This document shows, piece after piece, positions 44,054-54,809 of a stretch of DNA of 64,000 bases (the stretch's first letter is position 1; every line of letters begins with the position of its first letter). Source of the DNA: Notospermus geniculatus (lineage: Eukaryota > Nemertea > Pilidiophora > Heteronemertea > Lineidae); the NCBI GenBank assembly GCA_002633025.1, contig NMRB01001594.1:71061-135060 (forward strand), read 5' to 3'. Under the pieces are notes generated by a model. The model was not told the DNA's origin. It did no database searches and saw only the letters and a list, made by a program, of their open reading frames with translations. The position numbers were made by a program, and so were the translations under genes.

Positions 44054-45175
44054 CACAGAAAAAAATAACCGTCTCCAACCTGAGGCAAAGGGTGTCTCAT
44101 CGATGTGTGAGACAGGTCCCGTCTTATTGACTGAGTAACCCCCTGTCTCGTTCAAAATAAAACGTCTCATCTTGAGCCAGAAGGCTGCTCAATCATGATC
44201 TTGAGGCGGCCGCGTCTCAAGATGGGGACTTTGAGACGGGGACCGTCTCAAGATCGGGAGGTTGAGACGGTCTCCGCCTCAAAAACATGATATCGAGACA
44301 GCACCGTCTCACATTGTAAGAACAACGCATGCGCAGGTATACAGTGGATTTCCGATTTAGTCTGCACGAGCAGTAATGATTTACATGATTTATGATATAA
44401 TTCGTATTTGCTACTGTCTTCAGTGGTTTAGTGGGTGTCCAGTACTTTACTCTTTTAAGTAAGTAGCCTACAGGTGAACAAGAAACCTGTCCATGTGCCC
44501 AAAAAGGCTAGGCCTAGCTAATGTTCGTTGAACCATCTCATGTCATGATGTGATACTGTACCGGTAGCTTAATATGTATCTAACTATTTAAGTAGGCCCC
44601 CCTGTACCTAGTATAGGCGTATCTCTCTGTCAGATTATCAAAGTAGTTGATTAATCAATTTGCTGTTTATGCAATTTTAGCTTTGTACATCGATGAGGTG
44701 CAGAAAAATTCATCAAACTCGTATGTCTCACACAAAGATAGCTAGGTGTCTCCAGGACTTGTCTGAAAAATGTAGGCAGTTATAAGTGTCGAGGAAGTTG
44801 TCTCAAGAAGTCTCAGCCTGAGACATGCATGTGTCTCAGGTGCTGTCTTAATTGATATTAGAGACCTTTCTGCCTCAAAAATAAGAGACATAAGGCGTCT
44901 CAAAAGGTGCCTCACCCTGAGACGTGCAGGTGTCTCAGGGTGCTGTCTCAATTGGAGACATTTTTGTCTCGAAAATACGAGACAAAGGTGTCTCAAAAGT
45001 CGTCTCAATTTGAGACATGCACGACCAACATTGTGGAGACGTTTCTGCCTCATCTTGAGACACCCGATCTGAGTCGCCTATGTGCCTCATTTAGAGGCAC
45101 CTAACTGCCTACATTTGCGGACAAGCCTTGGAGACACCTTTCTTTCTCACTTGGAGACGGTTATTTTTTTCTGTG
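44054..45175. mobile_element. 1.1-kb element built of GTCTC/GAGAC words
   Basis: A perfect terminal inverted repeat of about 25 bp starts CACAGAAAAAAATAACCGTC. By eye there are about 34 GTCTC or GAGAC words, crowded in the outer 270 bp (left) and 450 bp (right) and absent from the middle; about two would be expected by chance. TA precedes the left end, and the base after the right end is N (45176). No transposase frame: the longest minus-strand frame (45053-44742) only reads through the repeats. Confidence 0.9.
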
Positions 45176-45176
45176 N

Positions 45177-45652
45177 CCGAGGTTCCTTTATATCTATTAT
45201 TGACTAGGAACGAAAAACGTTTGCATGGTAGACATTTTTAACTGCTACACCACTGTCGTTCACAGATATTCGCCGGAGCATGAACATATCCGACATTTTC
45301 CCTTAGCCTAAATTCCCCAACTTTGAGTTCAACTGAACTAGACCCACCTGAATTTTATAAACCATAGAAAGAGTACACTGTATTTAGCCCCCAACAAGGT
45401 GGACACAATGCATTGGACAAACAACGTTGATATAGTGTACACATAATTAATTTAGACAAAGCGGTGTATTGTACCCCCTGCCGTTCTGGGATGGATTGGG
45501 TGGGCTGTGAGCAGAGGGAGGCGAGCGCAGGATCAGCCAGCCATATCAGAGAGTCAACAACCAAATAGGATTGTTTATTTAGTGGTTTATTTTGTTTATT
45601 CACGCTGAGGTGTTGCCGGCCAGCAAGAGAAGAGGGCCCGTTTTCGGCATGA
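45177..45652. other. spacer between D2 copies
   Basis: Follows the N at 45176. It does not match the sequence left of D2 copy 1. No gene was recognised. Confidence 0.5.
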
Positions 45653-48021
45653 TGATGTTTTCAACCTTCAGCACAGCTTAAAAAGGAATTTTTAATTTTT
45701 TTTTAAAAAGCAGGCCAAAAATTTGGTGTAGGCGGGGACGATAAACAATTAATTAATTTTATGGGGCCTTATTCGTAGAGCATTTGTTACAACTGGAAGT
45801 ACGGTATCATAATTACTTCCTTGATGAAGAGGCTCTAATGTGGGAATCGTTTCCTTCCAATGAATTCCTTGTGATCAAAATGAGATCACTGTCACAAGGA
45901 AATATGAACATCATACCGGGAAATACACTCTCAAGGTAAATCCCTTCACCCACGTGTTACAATGAAATGTGCCTTTTCTGATCTGGCCTACGTGGCAATT
46001 TCACCGACCTCTGTGAATCTACATTGTGGCAAATGGTGAAGAGCCTACCAGGTACATCACATCTAAGGACATAAGGGGTCAGCAAGTGCTACCTAAGTCA
46101 TCACACACAACCTCATTTCTAGGCAACACGGGGAAGCCAACACAGGCAGTCAATATTTGAAATTCTGGATGGCACTTCTCAACACAGGCAACATAGAGTC
46201 CCTGAAAGTGACAGAAGAGCCAGTGGTGCCACCTAGTAATATCTTTAGGAACCAAGATAACGTGCTTCACATAAGTACCACATACCCTTTAAGCCCTTTT
46301 AAAGACTGCTCCAGTGGTGAAGATTGGACATGTCCAATTCACATTTTTAACAAATAGGCAAATTGAAATGGGAACAGCGAGAGCACAAACTTCCTGAAAA
46401 CTGAGCAAATTTTAATTTGAAGTGATGGGTCTCCAGCATTTTGCCATCTGTGCATTCCCAGTGTACTCAAAACCTCTCTGAATACATTCTTTTTGTACTT
46501 ATTCAATGTGAAGAACACTCAGAATCCTTCTAATGAGTGTTTTCGGTTTTGGGGGATTTTCAAAGTTTAATCATCGTGTGTACCTAAATAAGCCATTCAA
46601 AATCTGGAGGACTTCAAATACCTGGATTTTGACCAAATGTTTCTTGTCAGTATTGTCAAGTAGCCTGCTGACCTTTAAATTTTTGAAAGATGTGCATGGT
46701 TTAACTTCAGTATTCATATGAAAGTTTAACCATGCACAGAGAAAAATGATGAGTTATCATTTAAAAACCTTCTTCCTGTATAACACTAGAGTCATGTTTA
46801 CCTGACATCCATTACCCGATACGCGATACGACGTAACGAATGCGAAATCGCAGTCTGATCGTTCCAAGCCATTTTCCAATGCTCATTTATCGGCAAGCCT
46901 TATCCGTTATCCGTTACGCAATATGACGTTATCTGTTAAATCATTCGCTCCATGTAGCGATCGAGATGAAAAACGGATGCGATAATATAGAGGTCACGTG
47001 GTACAGCACACAGGGCTTTCTTTTGTTTTCTGCTAGAATGTCGCAACCTATATCGCAGGCAGGTAAATGGAACACAGATTTTTTTATCGCATTTCGGACA
47101 ACGCATATCGCTGTCGCGTCTCCCATATCGGATGTCAGGTAAACATGGCTTGACAGGTACATGTACCTGAACAGTGCCTCTCCTTGGGTCTACATTACTT
47201 GTTTAACACAGTTGGACAGAAAGCAGAGGACAAGAACATTTTTTACCACGGAATGACACATTCCCGGCAGTTCCTACTGTGTAATTAAAAGACAATGCAC
47301 CAGTAGGCGGGATGCAACACTTTTGTATCTATTAAATGACCAAATACTGGCTGTCTCCACACCAGCACTGAACATAACCCAGCCTCAGGTTTCTTTCTCC
47401 GAATATCCCTTACAAATGATATCCAAATGTGCAAATTCCTGCCCAGAAATGGCCAATAGAAGATGTCACAGCTGTTGATTAGAGGTGAGCTAACGTGAGA
47501 CAATGCACCCCTATGTCAACGGAAAACGTTTGAGCAGCCATCTTCCCTCTGCCGCCAACACAACACACTTCGCACAATAGGAGAGTGAAATATTGAGAAG
47601 ATATCTGATACCAGGAATTGATCAATACATTTATAGAAAATAGTATGAGTGAAGTGAAAACTGTTTAGTGTCACAAACCATATTGATGTTTCCACTTTGT
47701 TTGCAGGAGACAGATTTTAATTTTGTGATCAATAGTAAAGCTTTGTATTAAGGTTGTAAAGTCAATGGGACACCTTCTACACAAGTCAACCGTGAGAAAT
47801 CGTGCACTGCCAATTACGATGAAATATACACTGGCTGATGAGCACATTGATGTTGAACACCCCAAGATGAGGTCTAAAGGTGCTTACAGTCGACACTGCA
47901 TCTTGAAGCAACTCGTGGCAACTAGCTTTCCGGCGATGGAAGCAACTCGGAGTGACTGATCAGTTGCTGATTTTGTCAACCTGAGCGCGCTTGCGTCTCT
48001 GAGCAACTGCCCGATCCGCTA
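45653..48021. repeat. large direct duplication D2, copy 2
   Basis: Matches 41700-44052. Beyond 48021 it continues into the complete GCAACT-word element, which copy 1 lacks. Confidence 0.95.
46791..47154. mobile_element. MITE rich in CGATA words, D2 copy 2
   Basis: Copy of 42838-43207 with small indels. Confidence 0.82.
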
Positions 48022-48219
48022 GTTGCCCATGTTCTACTTTTCAGCGACTTGTCTCCAGTTCCACTCAGATCCATCGACCTGCGCCTGCTGTTCGAGGTAA
48101 CTGCCAGTTGCTCCGAGTTCCTCTCAATCGCTGAAATGTCGACCTGTGCATGGTGGTTTTTTGATATGCGACGGATCCGTGGAGTTGCTTCAAGACGCAA
48201 TGTCAACCTGTAAGCACCT
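47878..48219. mobile_element. 342-bp MITE built of GCAACT/AGTTGC words
   Basis: Ends AGGTGCTTACAGTCGACACT and, inverted, AGGTGCTTACAGGTTGACAT, both leading to CTTGAAGCAACTC. At least eight GCAACT or AGTTGC words occur in both orientations. TAA precedes the left end; the right flank is GTA. Confidence 0.85.
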
Positions 48220-48743
48220 GTAGGAGAGTATGCAGGTGTAAAGGCTGTTGGTTTTATCTCTGTACCAGCATTTCCGAGGCAGAAAGGACATCAGCAAGTA
48301 GGCCACCATAAAGACACAACGATTGATTTATGAATTGGTCACAGATCTCAAGGACCCCTACCTTAAATTAGTTCACTAGAATAATAGGGGCCTGTGGCCT
48401 TAGGGCCCAGAACACACAATCCAAAGAAGAACCCCTATCATCGCATCAGAGGAGACAGCATGACTGGGTATAGGGGCATGACATGGCTGAGGGCTTTGCT
48501 GCAGGTCATGGAAATCTCTTGAGGCAAACTCTCACTGAAATTGACATTCGAAAAATTATCAGAATGTCATATTGTCCTTTTAGATATTGAAGTAATTTAT
48601 CACTGCTGTGGGACTTTGGTTGATGAAAAAATAATGGCAACATTCAGTCTTGAGTAGACGAAATCAGTAAGTAAATGAATGAATATAGATCAGTGTCGAT
48701 CGCCAAATAGTCAGAAGAGGCCAAAAATGACTGCCAACACAAC
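48220..48743. other. unassigned
   Basis: No gene seen. Confidence 0.3.
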
Positions 48744-48919
48744 CAGGCGCAGATCCAAGGGGGCGCACCCGGCGCACGCAGCCCATTTTGGCCAACAAAT
48801 CTGTAAAATCGACCGCGAAATCCTGAAATTTGGAGCAAATGATTGAAATTCACCACAGATTTCAATGTTTCTAGCACAGTGCGCCCCCTCTTTTCCAAAA
48901 TCGTGGATCCACGCCTGAC
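48744..48919. mobile_element. family G element, copy 5 (fullest)
   Basis: CAGGCGCAGATCCAAGGGGG to ATCGTGGATCCACGCCTG. Both terminal inverted repeats are present. Confidence 0.9.
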
Positions 48920-49697
48920 GATAGCCTACCGTCTGGCCACCTTCTTTCCTACAATGGGTACCCTAGCCCACTGCCTCAATAGGTGTCACTAGTGGTTAAA
49001 ACTATTGAAATGAAATTGACATCCCGGTCCTGATCAATTTCCCACACAAAAGGCGTGCATTGTGTAGGACCGGATTTCGGTGTGCTGCCCTCTATCGTAG
49101 CTGGGATCCCCATTGATATGTACCATTTTGTAGCAAAATAAGTGTACTCGGCCTATGTACTAGTTTGGTCATCTACTTCCAATCTTCTTGCCAACACAAC
49201 AAACATGACGTGCATTTCAAAGTATTTCCTGGGTTACCATTTCTACAGGAACGTCAGTAGTCATGTGCAAGAGAAATGTGTCCTCATTCTCAATAGTGAA
49301 AGATAATTACAAGAGTTGATCGGTGTAATTAATAATCCATTAGACATGATGAGGGCGATTTGATGACACTAAGAATATACATTATACTTGTAACAACTTG
49401 GGCCTTATTATCTCCTGACTTATTCTGTTGGCGTACATGATATATCTGTTGTCATTATCTCAGCAAAAACAGCCAAATATGACGTTGTTGATCCTAAACT
49501 AGCTCATCTGAGGTTAAGGATAGGTAAATTGGTGTGCAAAGGACAACACTTTCTCCTGTCGTATAATACCCCTCATTCCCGCCATAGAGGAACAAATTCT
49601 ATCGGTTTCATTTTGTAGTCTAGAGGTCAGGAGAAACTCCAAGCTAAGCCTCTGGGAAAAGGCAGACAAAGTAAGACTTCCAAGCTAAGGACTCAAA
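48920..49697. other. unassigned
   Basis: No gene recognised. Confidence 0.3.
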
Positions 49698-49815
49698 GGG
49701 CCGTGTATGCACAGGTCAGACTTCAGCCTAAATATTTTTTCTCTTTGCTTGAAGCATTGATAAAAGTCAGGCTTTAATGAAAGTGTGGCTGAAGTCAAAC
49801 CCGTGCATACGGCCC
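49698..49815. mobile_element. 118-bp palindromic MITE
   Basis: GGGCCGTGTATGCACAGGTC and, inverted, GGGCCGTATGCACGGGTTTG; then GACTTCAGCC is mirrored. Confidence 0.85.
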
Positions 49816-50184
49816 TAAAGGCTTTTTAGAAATGCAAGCAAAAGTAAGACTTCCGATCCAAGCTAGCCACGCCAAATACATGTTTGTTGACAAAATGTAA
49901 AACCACCCAAACTGAGCCCTCTGGGGACATGCAGACAAAAGTAAAACATTACAAGCTGATAGAGCCTACAGGAATATAGATTAGAAGTAGAACTCCCAAG
50001 CTATGCCACCAAAGGATATGCAGACGAAAGTGAAACAAAGCTACTACAGCCTATAAGAATATGTAGACAAAGTAAAAGTTAGCTACTGGGGCCTCCAGGA
50101 ATTTGTAGACAAAAAGCAAATCTTTGAAGCAAAAGCGCCTAGGAATGGCCTGGAAAAAGTAAAACTTCATGCGAGCAAGACAGA

Positions 50185-50707
50185 GGCCCATATTCCAGAA
50201 GCCTCCTTAACTCTAAAGCCTGGCGCAGATCGACCTTGCGACTGGATGCAACTACCTGCAATGCCATTGCCGGCAATGGTTGCGACTGGCTGAAACTAGA
50301 CATACAGTGATTGCGAGCAATCACTAATTATACCCCCGCTGTGGCGCCATAACGGTCCTCGTGGCTCAGGTGAAAACTTGTTATTGAGGGCAGGTGATAA
50401 TGAAATGGGCAGGAGAATTTTTGGGAAAATGTCATTTAAGGGCGAATGAGCACAGGGAGTGGTTTTTAGTAACACAAAGGTTCCTTGCAAAAATATAGGG
50501 CTCCAATTTCACGAATGGGTAAAATAAAATTCTGTTGGCTCCTTTTATACAGCCACTGCCAGGCTACTATTTTTCCTGTTTTTGACCAAGAGTATCTGTC
50601 ATNTCGATCTGCGCCAGGCTTAAGGTCCACTTCAAGCTTATATTCTGCCCTGAAAACAATAGCTGAAGACAAACCTTAGAGTTAAGGAAGCTTCTAGAAT
50701 ACGGCCC
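50185..50707. mobile_element. outer MITE, split by a nested element
   Basis: The left piece GGCCCATATTCCAGAAGCC and CCTTAACTCTAA is mirrored by TTAGAGTTAAGGAAGCTTCT and ACGGCC on the right. It is related to 33873 and 34643. Confidence 0.82.
50217..50620. mobile_element. 404-bp inner MITE, TAA duplication
   Basis: A perfect 17-bp end AGCCTGGCGCAGATCGA in both orientations, flanked by TAA (50214-50216 and 50621-50623), sits inside the outer MITE. An ambiguous base lies at 50603. GCAATG/CATTGC-type words recur near the left end. Confidence 0.88.
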
Positions 50708-51216
50708 TGACACTTTCAGGTTTGGCTGCAACAACTTCATGATATCTGGTCAATTGTTATCAGCTGAGAAAAACCACTGTTAATGCAACAGACATCTGAT
50801 CCAGCGGATGGCAATATTTATTGTCCTTAGAGTCCAATCAATATCTGTTAACTATATTTTCAATCCATTAGATTTCGACCATTTCTAATTCATTTCATAT
50901 GCACCCGATTAATTCAATGATTCCATCCTCAAGGGGGCGCTTAATCCAATCTTTATGTCAGGGATATTACAACCATTTCTGGGGACCATTCATCTCAATT
51001 GGTCATAGTGACCTTGAGAGTGAATTTTGTCAGAGATGCCCATTGACTAAGTCATGTGGGGACTCAATGGATACTTCTTAATGGCACTTATTACAGTTTG
51101 GGAATAGGCCAAAATCATTAGGATAGTAACTAAATGGGGCCAGAAGCAAGGCATGTTTGCTAGAAAAAGCAGATAAGCTAGAATCAAAAGAGCAATAATT
51201 TCATGTCAATTCTTTA
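50708..51216. other. unassigned
   Basis: No gene seen. Confidence 0.3.
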
Positions 51217-51787
51217 TGCTTAGTTCCCACTGCCGTGCGGTCCATTACGAACGTCACGATTGGCCATTCGTTGCTGATCGTGGAATATCTGTTTACTTCT
51301 CTGAAGTTTCACATTTGGATACGAGTCGATACATTCGGTACGATTTGGTGCGCTTGGATGCGATACGGTCACGACTGGTTAATTTCAGGTGGCACGAATC
51401 GCGCCACGATTGAAATCATGGTCTTAATTGTGGAGTAATCATGGTGATCCTATCAGATCTTACCACATATTGAGGTCAGTTGTGAGGGCAATCGTGTTGA
51501 TCACAGAAAATTTTTGAACCGTCCAAAACTTTTATACCATGAACACGATTGCCATGACTGACCTCAAGATCTGGTAAGATCTGATAGGATCACTACAATT
51601 ACTCCACGTAAGACCACGATTTCAATCGGGAACCTAGCAAAATTTTTCAACCGTCCAGAACTTTTCTACGATCAATACGATTGCCACGACTGACCTCAGG
51701 ATCTGATAGGACCACCACCATTACTCCACCATTAAGACCACTATTTCACTCATGGCGCCAGTGATTCGTGACAGTGGGAACATAGCA
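51217..51787. mobile_element. 571-bp MITE with TTA duplication
   Basis: Ends TGCTTAGTTCCCACTG and, inverted, TGCTATGTTCCCACTG, with TTA at both flanks. The interior has repeated and inverted blocks containing GATCTGATAGGA, ATTACTCCAC and CACGATT words. Confidence 0.85.
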
Positions 51788-52548
51788 TTAATAGGAAAAT
51801 GTGCAGGAGCATTGGGTCCAACCAGCATGGTCACTGCCAAACATGACACCACATGCGGCCCGCCACTTCCCTTCATTTGACCAGACATCAGGGCCAACAG
51901 GTGCGTGAACACTTTATGGAATCATAATCATTTCCTTTACCATGTCGCAGCACTGCGTCACCTGCCCGTGACTACGAAAAATATTATTGAAATTATTCAT
52001 GGAAACATGCATATGTAGATTAGAAATGTTGTAAGTGAGTCCCGCGGAATCCGTATAGTCGCCTCTCCAACTCGTCTGCAATCACATCAAAGTAGCTGTC
52101 AGCACCAGATGATTAGACAGTTCACAACACAGACACTCCTTTTCTTTAAAAATACATGTACAAAAGTACATGATTCAGTGTTATATTTGTTGTTGACTCG
52201 GGGCTTTAAAGCCCCACAGTATTGAATTTTACGATATTTTCAAAAAGTTAGGAGAGTGCACATAGAGGTCCCATAGCCTTGTGAAGGTCCCCAAAATGCT
52301 TGCCTGATACGCACTTCAGAGAATCAAGGCCTAGTTTTCAGCACGCATTGGAAAAAACTGCAGGGAGAGCTCTAATGTATTCTGACAGAGCGTAGTACAT
52401 TTTACACTACGCTGACGTCGTGACGTCGTGCGAGAATCGCGGCGATGATTTGCGTTTTTCACATTCAATACAGTGGGGCTTTAAAATTAAAATACCGCCT
52501 TTGAAATCATGAAAGGAATTCAACTTCACCTCTATGTTTGTCAGCTAA
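51788..52548. other. unassigned
   Basis: Contains a possible decayed palindrome near 52190-52480 (GGGGCTTTAAAGCCCC hairpin, partner GGGGCTTTAAAATT). No gene. Confidence 0.35.
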
Positions 52549-52758
52549 AGGGGTTTACACGATTCAACATTTGTTGAAAGTTGAAAGGTGTTGAAGATTG
52601 TTGAAGCATCTAAACCCCTTTCAACAGGGTTTTCAACAGCTTTCAGCTGTTGAAAGACCCTGTGGAAGGTGTTGAAAGGGGGTTTAGATGCTTCAACACC
52701 TTTCAACAACGTTCAACACCTTTCAACTTTCAACAAGTTGAATCGTGTAAACCTTCCT
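52549..52758. mobile_element. 210-bp MITE built of GTTGAA/TTCAAC words
   Basis: Ends AGGGGTTTACACGATTCAAC and, inverted, AGGAAGGTTTACACGATTCA, with TAA on both flanks (52546-52548 and 52759-52761). About twenty GTTGAA or TTCAAC words fill the element, giving a self-complementary sequence throughout. Confidence 0.92.
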
Positions 52759-53860
52759 TAAAGGTTAGAAGTGCCCATAAGATATTGAGCACTGAGTAAC
52801 AGGTTATGGTCAGATGCATGGAAAAGAACTAGCTGTCTCCAACACTTAAGGATTCAAAGCTGAAAGAGGAATAAAACTATTTTGCTTGAAAAAAGATGCT
52901 ACTTCAGGATGAATGGAACTTCATGCTCAATATTACGACAAAAACACCAGACCCAACTCAGCTGTGACCACAAATTTCAAAATTTGATTGATGAAACTCC
53001 ATTCCCAAGTCCACAAAACACTTCAATGAAGAGATGATGTCGGCATTAACTTTCTTCTGTTCATTGCGTATAGATTTTGAATAGTCTGTGTGCAGGAAAT
53101 TTGTCACTGCATACAATAACATTCACATTGAGGGCATTTTGCAACTAAAATGAAGTTCGAAAAAACCACAAAATTAAGTTCTGGCCTAGTCCTTTTGTTT
53201 AGCATGAAAAGCTGTGCAATTTGGATGTATTTTTTTCAATTCTTGTTGGCATAAAAAAACTGTCTCGTTGAAAAGACCATGCAGCTGTGCCAAAATGCAA
53301 GTAGCAAGCTGTGACAAAATCTAGTCCGCTGACTTCACAGACTTATCAGACAAAACAATAAACCTGCCTAAACATTACAATTCAACCACAAATTACTCTA
53401 ATGTAACAATTAGTAGGCTAAAAATACTGAATGAAGCATCCATTTCAGTCATTGTGATGTTGATCAAACAAATCAATGGTACTGGGACAATTGGAAAGCA
53501 GCGAGCCATCTTTTGACCAACTGAACAATGAGCCAGTTGTGTCACCCAACAACGCTTACATAATATGGATGTTGGCATCTCATCTGATAAGAGACTTCGC
53601 AATGAAAGCAGTGATATTCTAAGTTTTTTTACCTTGACATCCATATGGCCCTGTAAAAACTACTTTAGTCACATCTGGAGTTGACCTAGGTTCAGAACAT
53701 GGTCTACCAGAGATTGAATGGAAGCTAATACAACAGATGGAAAAAAGTAATAGACTGTGTGCACACACTGGCCTGGGAGTCCAACCGGAATGGACACAAC
53801 CATATACATGTATAGAATTGTGTACGAAGAGTAGGGTACATTCTCATAATAATCATCTAA
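52759..53860. other. unassigned
   Basis: No supported gene. Confidence 0.3.
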
Positions 53861-54118
53861 GGGGCCGTCTCAAAATTGTTTTGATGCCAAAAATGACGAA
53901 GTGACTTCATCTGGGGGGAGGGGGTTCTTGATTTCGGGGAGCCCACTTCATCTTTTTGAAAAAATTGGCATCACTCCATCTTTTTTTACAGGAGAATGAC
54001 TTTTTTATATGCAGTAAATGTTTTTCTTTATCATCTTTCCATGCCTACTGTCTCTACATGGATGAAGCCAATGTCAAGTGCCCACTTCATCTTTTCAAGG
54101 GGGNTTTGAGATGGCCCC
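53861..54118. mobile_element. 258-bp MITE with TAA duplication
   Basis: Ends GGGGCCGTCTCAAA and, inverted, GGGGCCATCTCAAA, with TAA at 53858-53860 and 54119-54121. CACTTCATCTTTT recurs inside. An ambiguous base lies at 54104. Confidence 0.88.
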
Positions 54119-54167
54119 TAAGTAATTGCATGCCACAAGAAATACATCACCATCCTTTAGAATATGT

Positions 54168-54260
54168 GACCCGTCACAGCAAAACTACATGTTGCTCAGA
54201 AAGTGAGCCTCAATGAACTGAGATGTCACCAGGAGAGAATGGAAGAAATAGATCATTTCA
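54168..54260. repeat. dispersed repeat, partner at 61361-61455
   Basis: TGTGACCCGTCACAGCAAAAC, ACATGTTGCTCAGAAAGTGA and GAGAATGGAAGAAATAGAT are shared with 61361-61455 in the same order. Confidence 0.85.
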
Positions 54261-54781
54261 GATTTCAGATTTCAGACAGACAATATTGAAACTGACAAAC
54301 ATTTGGTCTCAACCTGCCAAGCTCAAAGCGACATGCGCCTACGTTTACATATATCTGATGAAAAATACAAAGAACATCATCTTTTGGGTCACTGACCTGA
54401 GGAGGCCATTTGGATGGGACACTGACTATGAGGCCTACAAAATGCCCATAATAGCTGTCGGCATAGGTAAGAACAGACTGGAATAACAATTTCAAGATGT
54501 ATTCTATAGGCCTACATGTATGTACGTAAATACAAACACAAATTAGGGTACCGGTACTCTCAGTAGTGCCAGCCACAACCTTCGATTGACTTTAGGGCCA
54601 CATGAATTTAATTGCTCCCACGGCAAGCACCTGCTGCTTCAGAATATAGATTCCCGAATCATATCTCAAGTTCAATATGAAAGTTCTCTGATCAATATCC
54701 TGTAATGTAGACCAGTTGGTTCACGTTTCAAGAGTCATTCAATTCTCAGAGGTCAGATGGTATCCATTCAGATGACAGGCA

Positions 54782-54809
54782 NNNNNNNNNNNNNNNNNNN
54801 NNNNNNNNN
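54782..54809. other. 28-N gap
   Basis: Directly before duplication D3 copy 1, followed by a poly-G run. Confidence 0.97.

Noticed and set aside
44742-45053. 103-codon minus-strand frame as transposase
   Set aside because: It is a read-through of GAGAC repeats (Leu/Arg-rich) without transposase motifs.
54373-54466. Exon reading NIIFWVTDLRRPFGWDTD
   Set aside because: A possible acceptor and donor (CATAG|GTAAGA) exist, but the sequence continues directly from a dispersed repeat (54168-54260) and no family was recognised.
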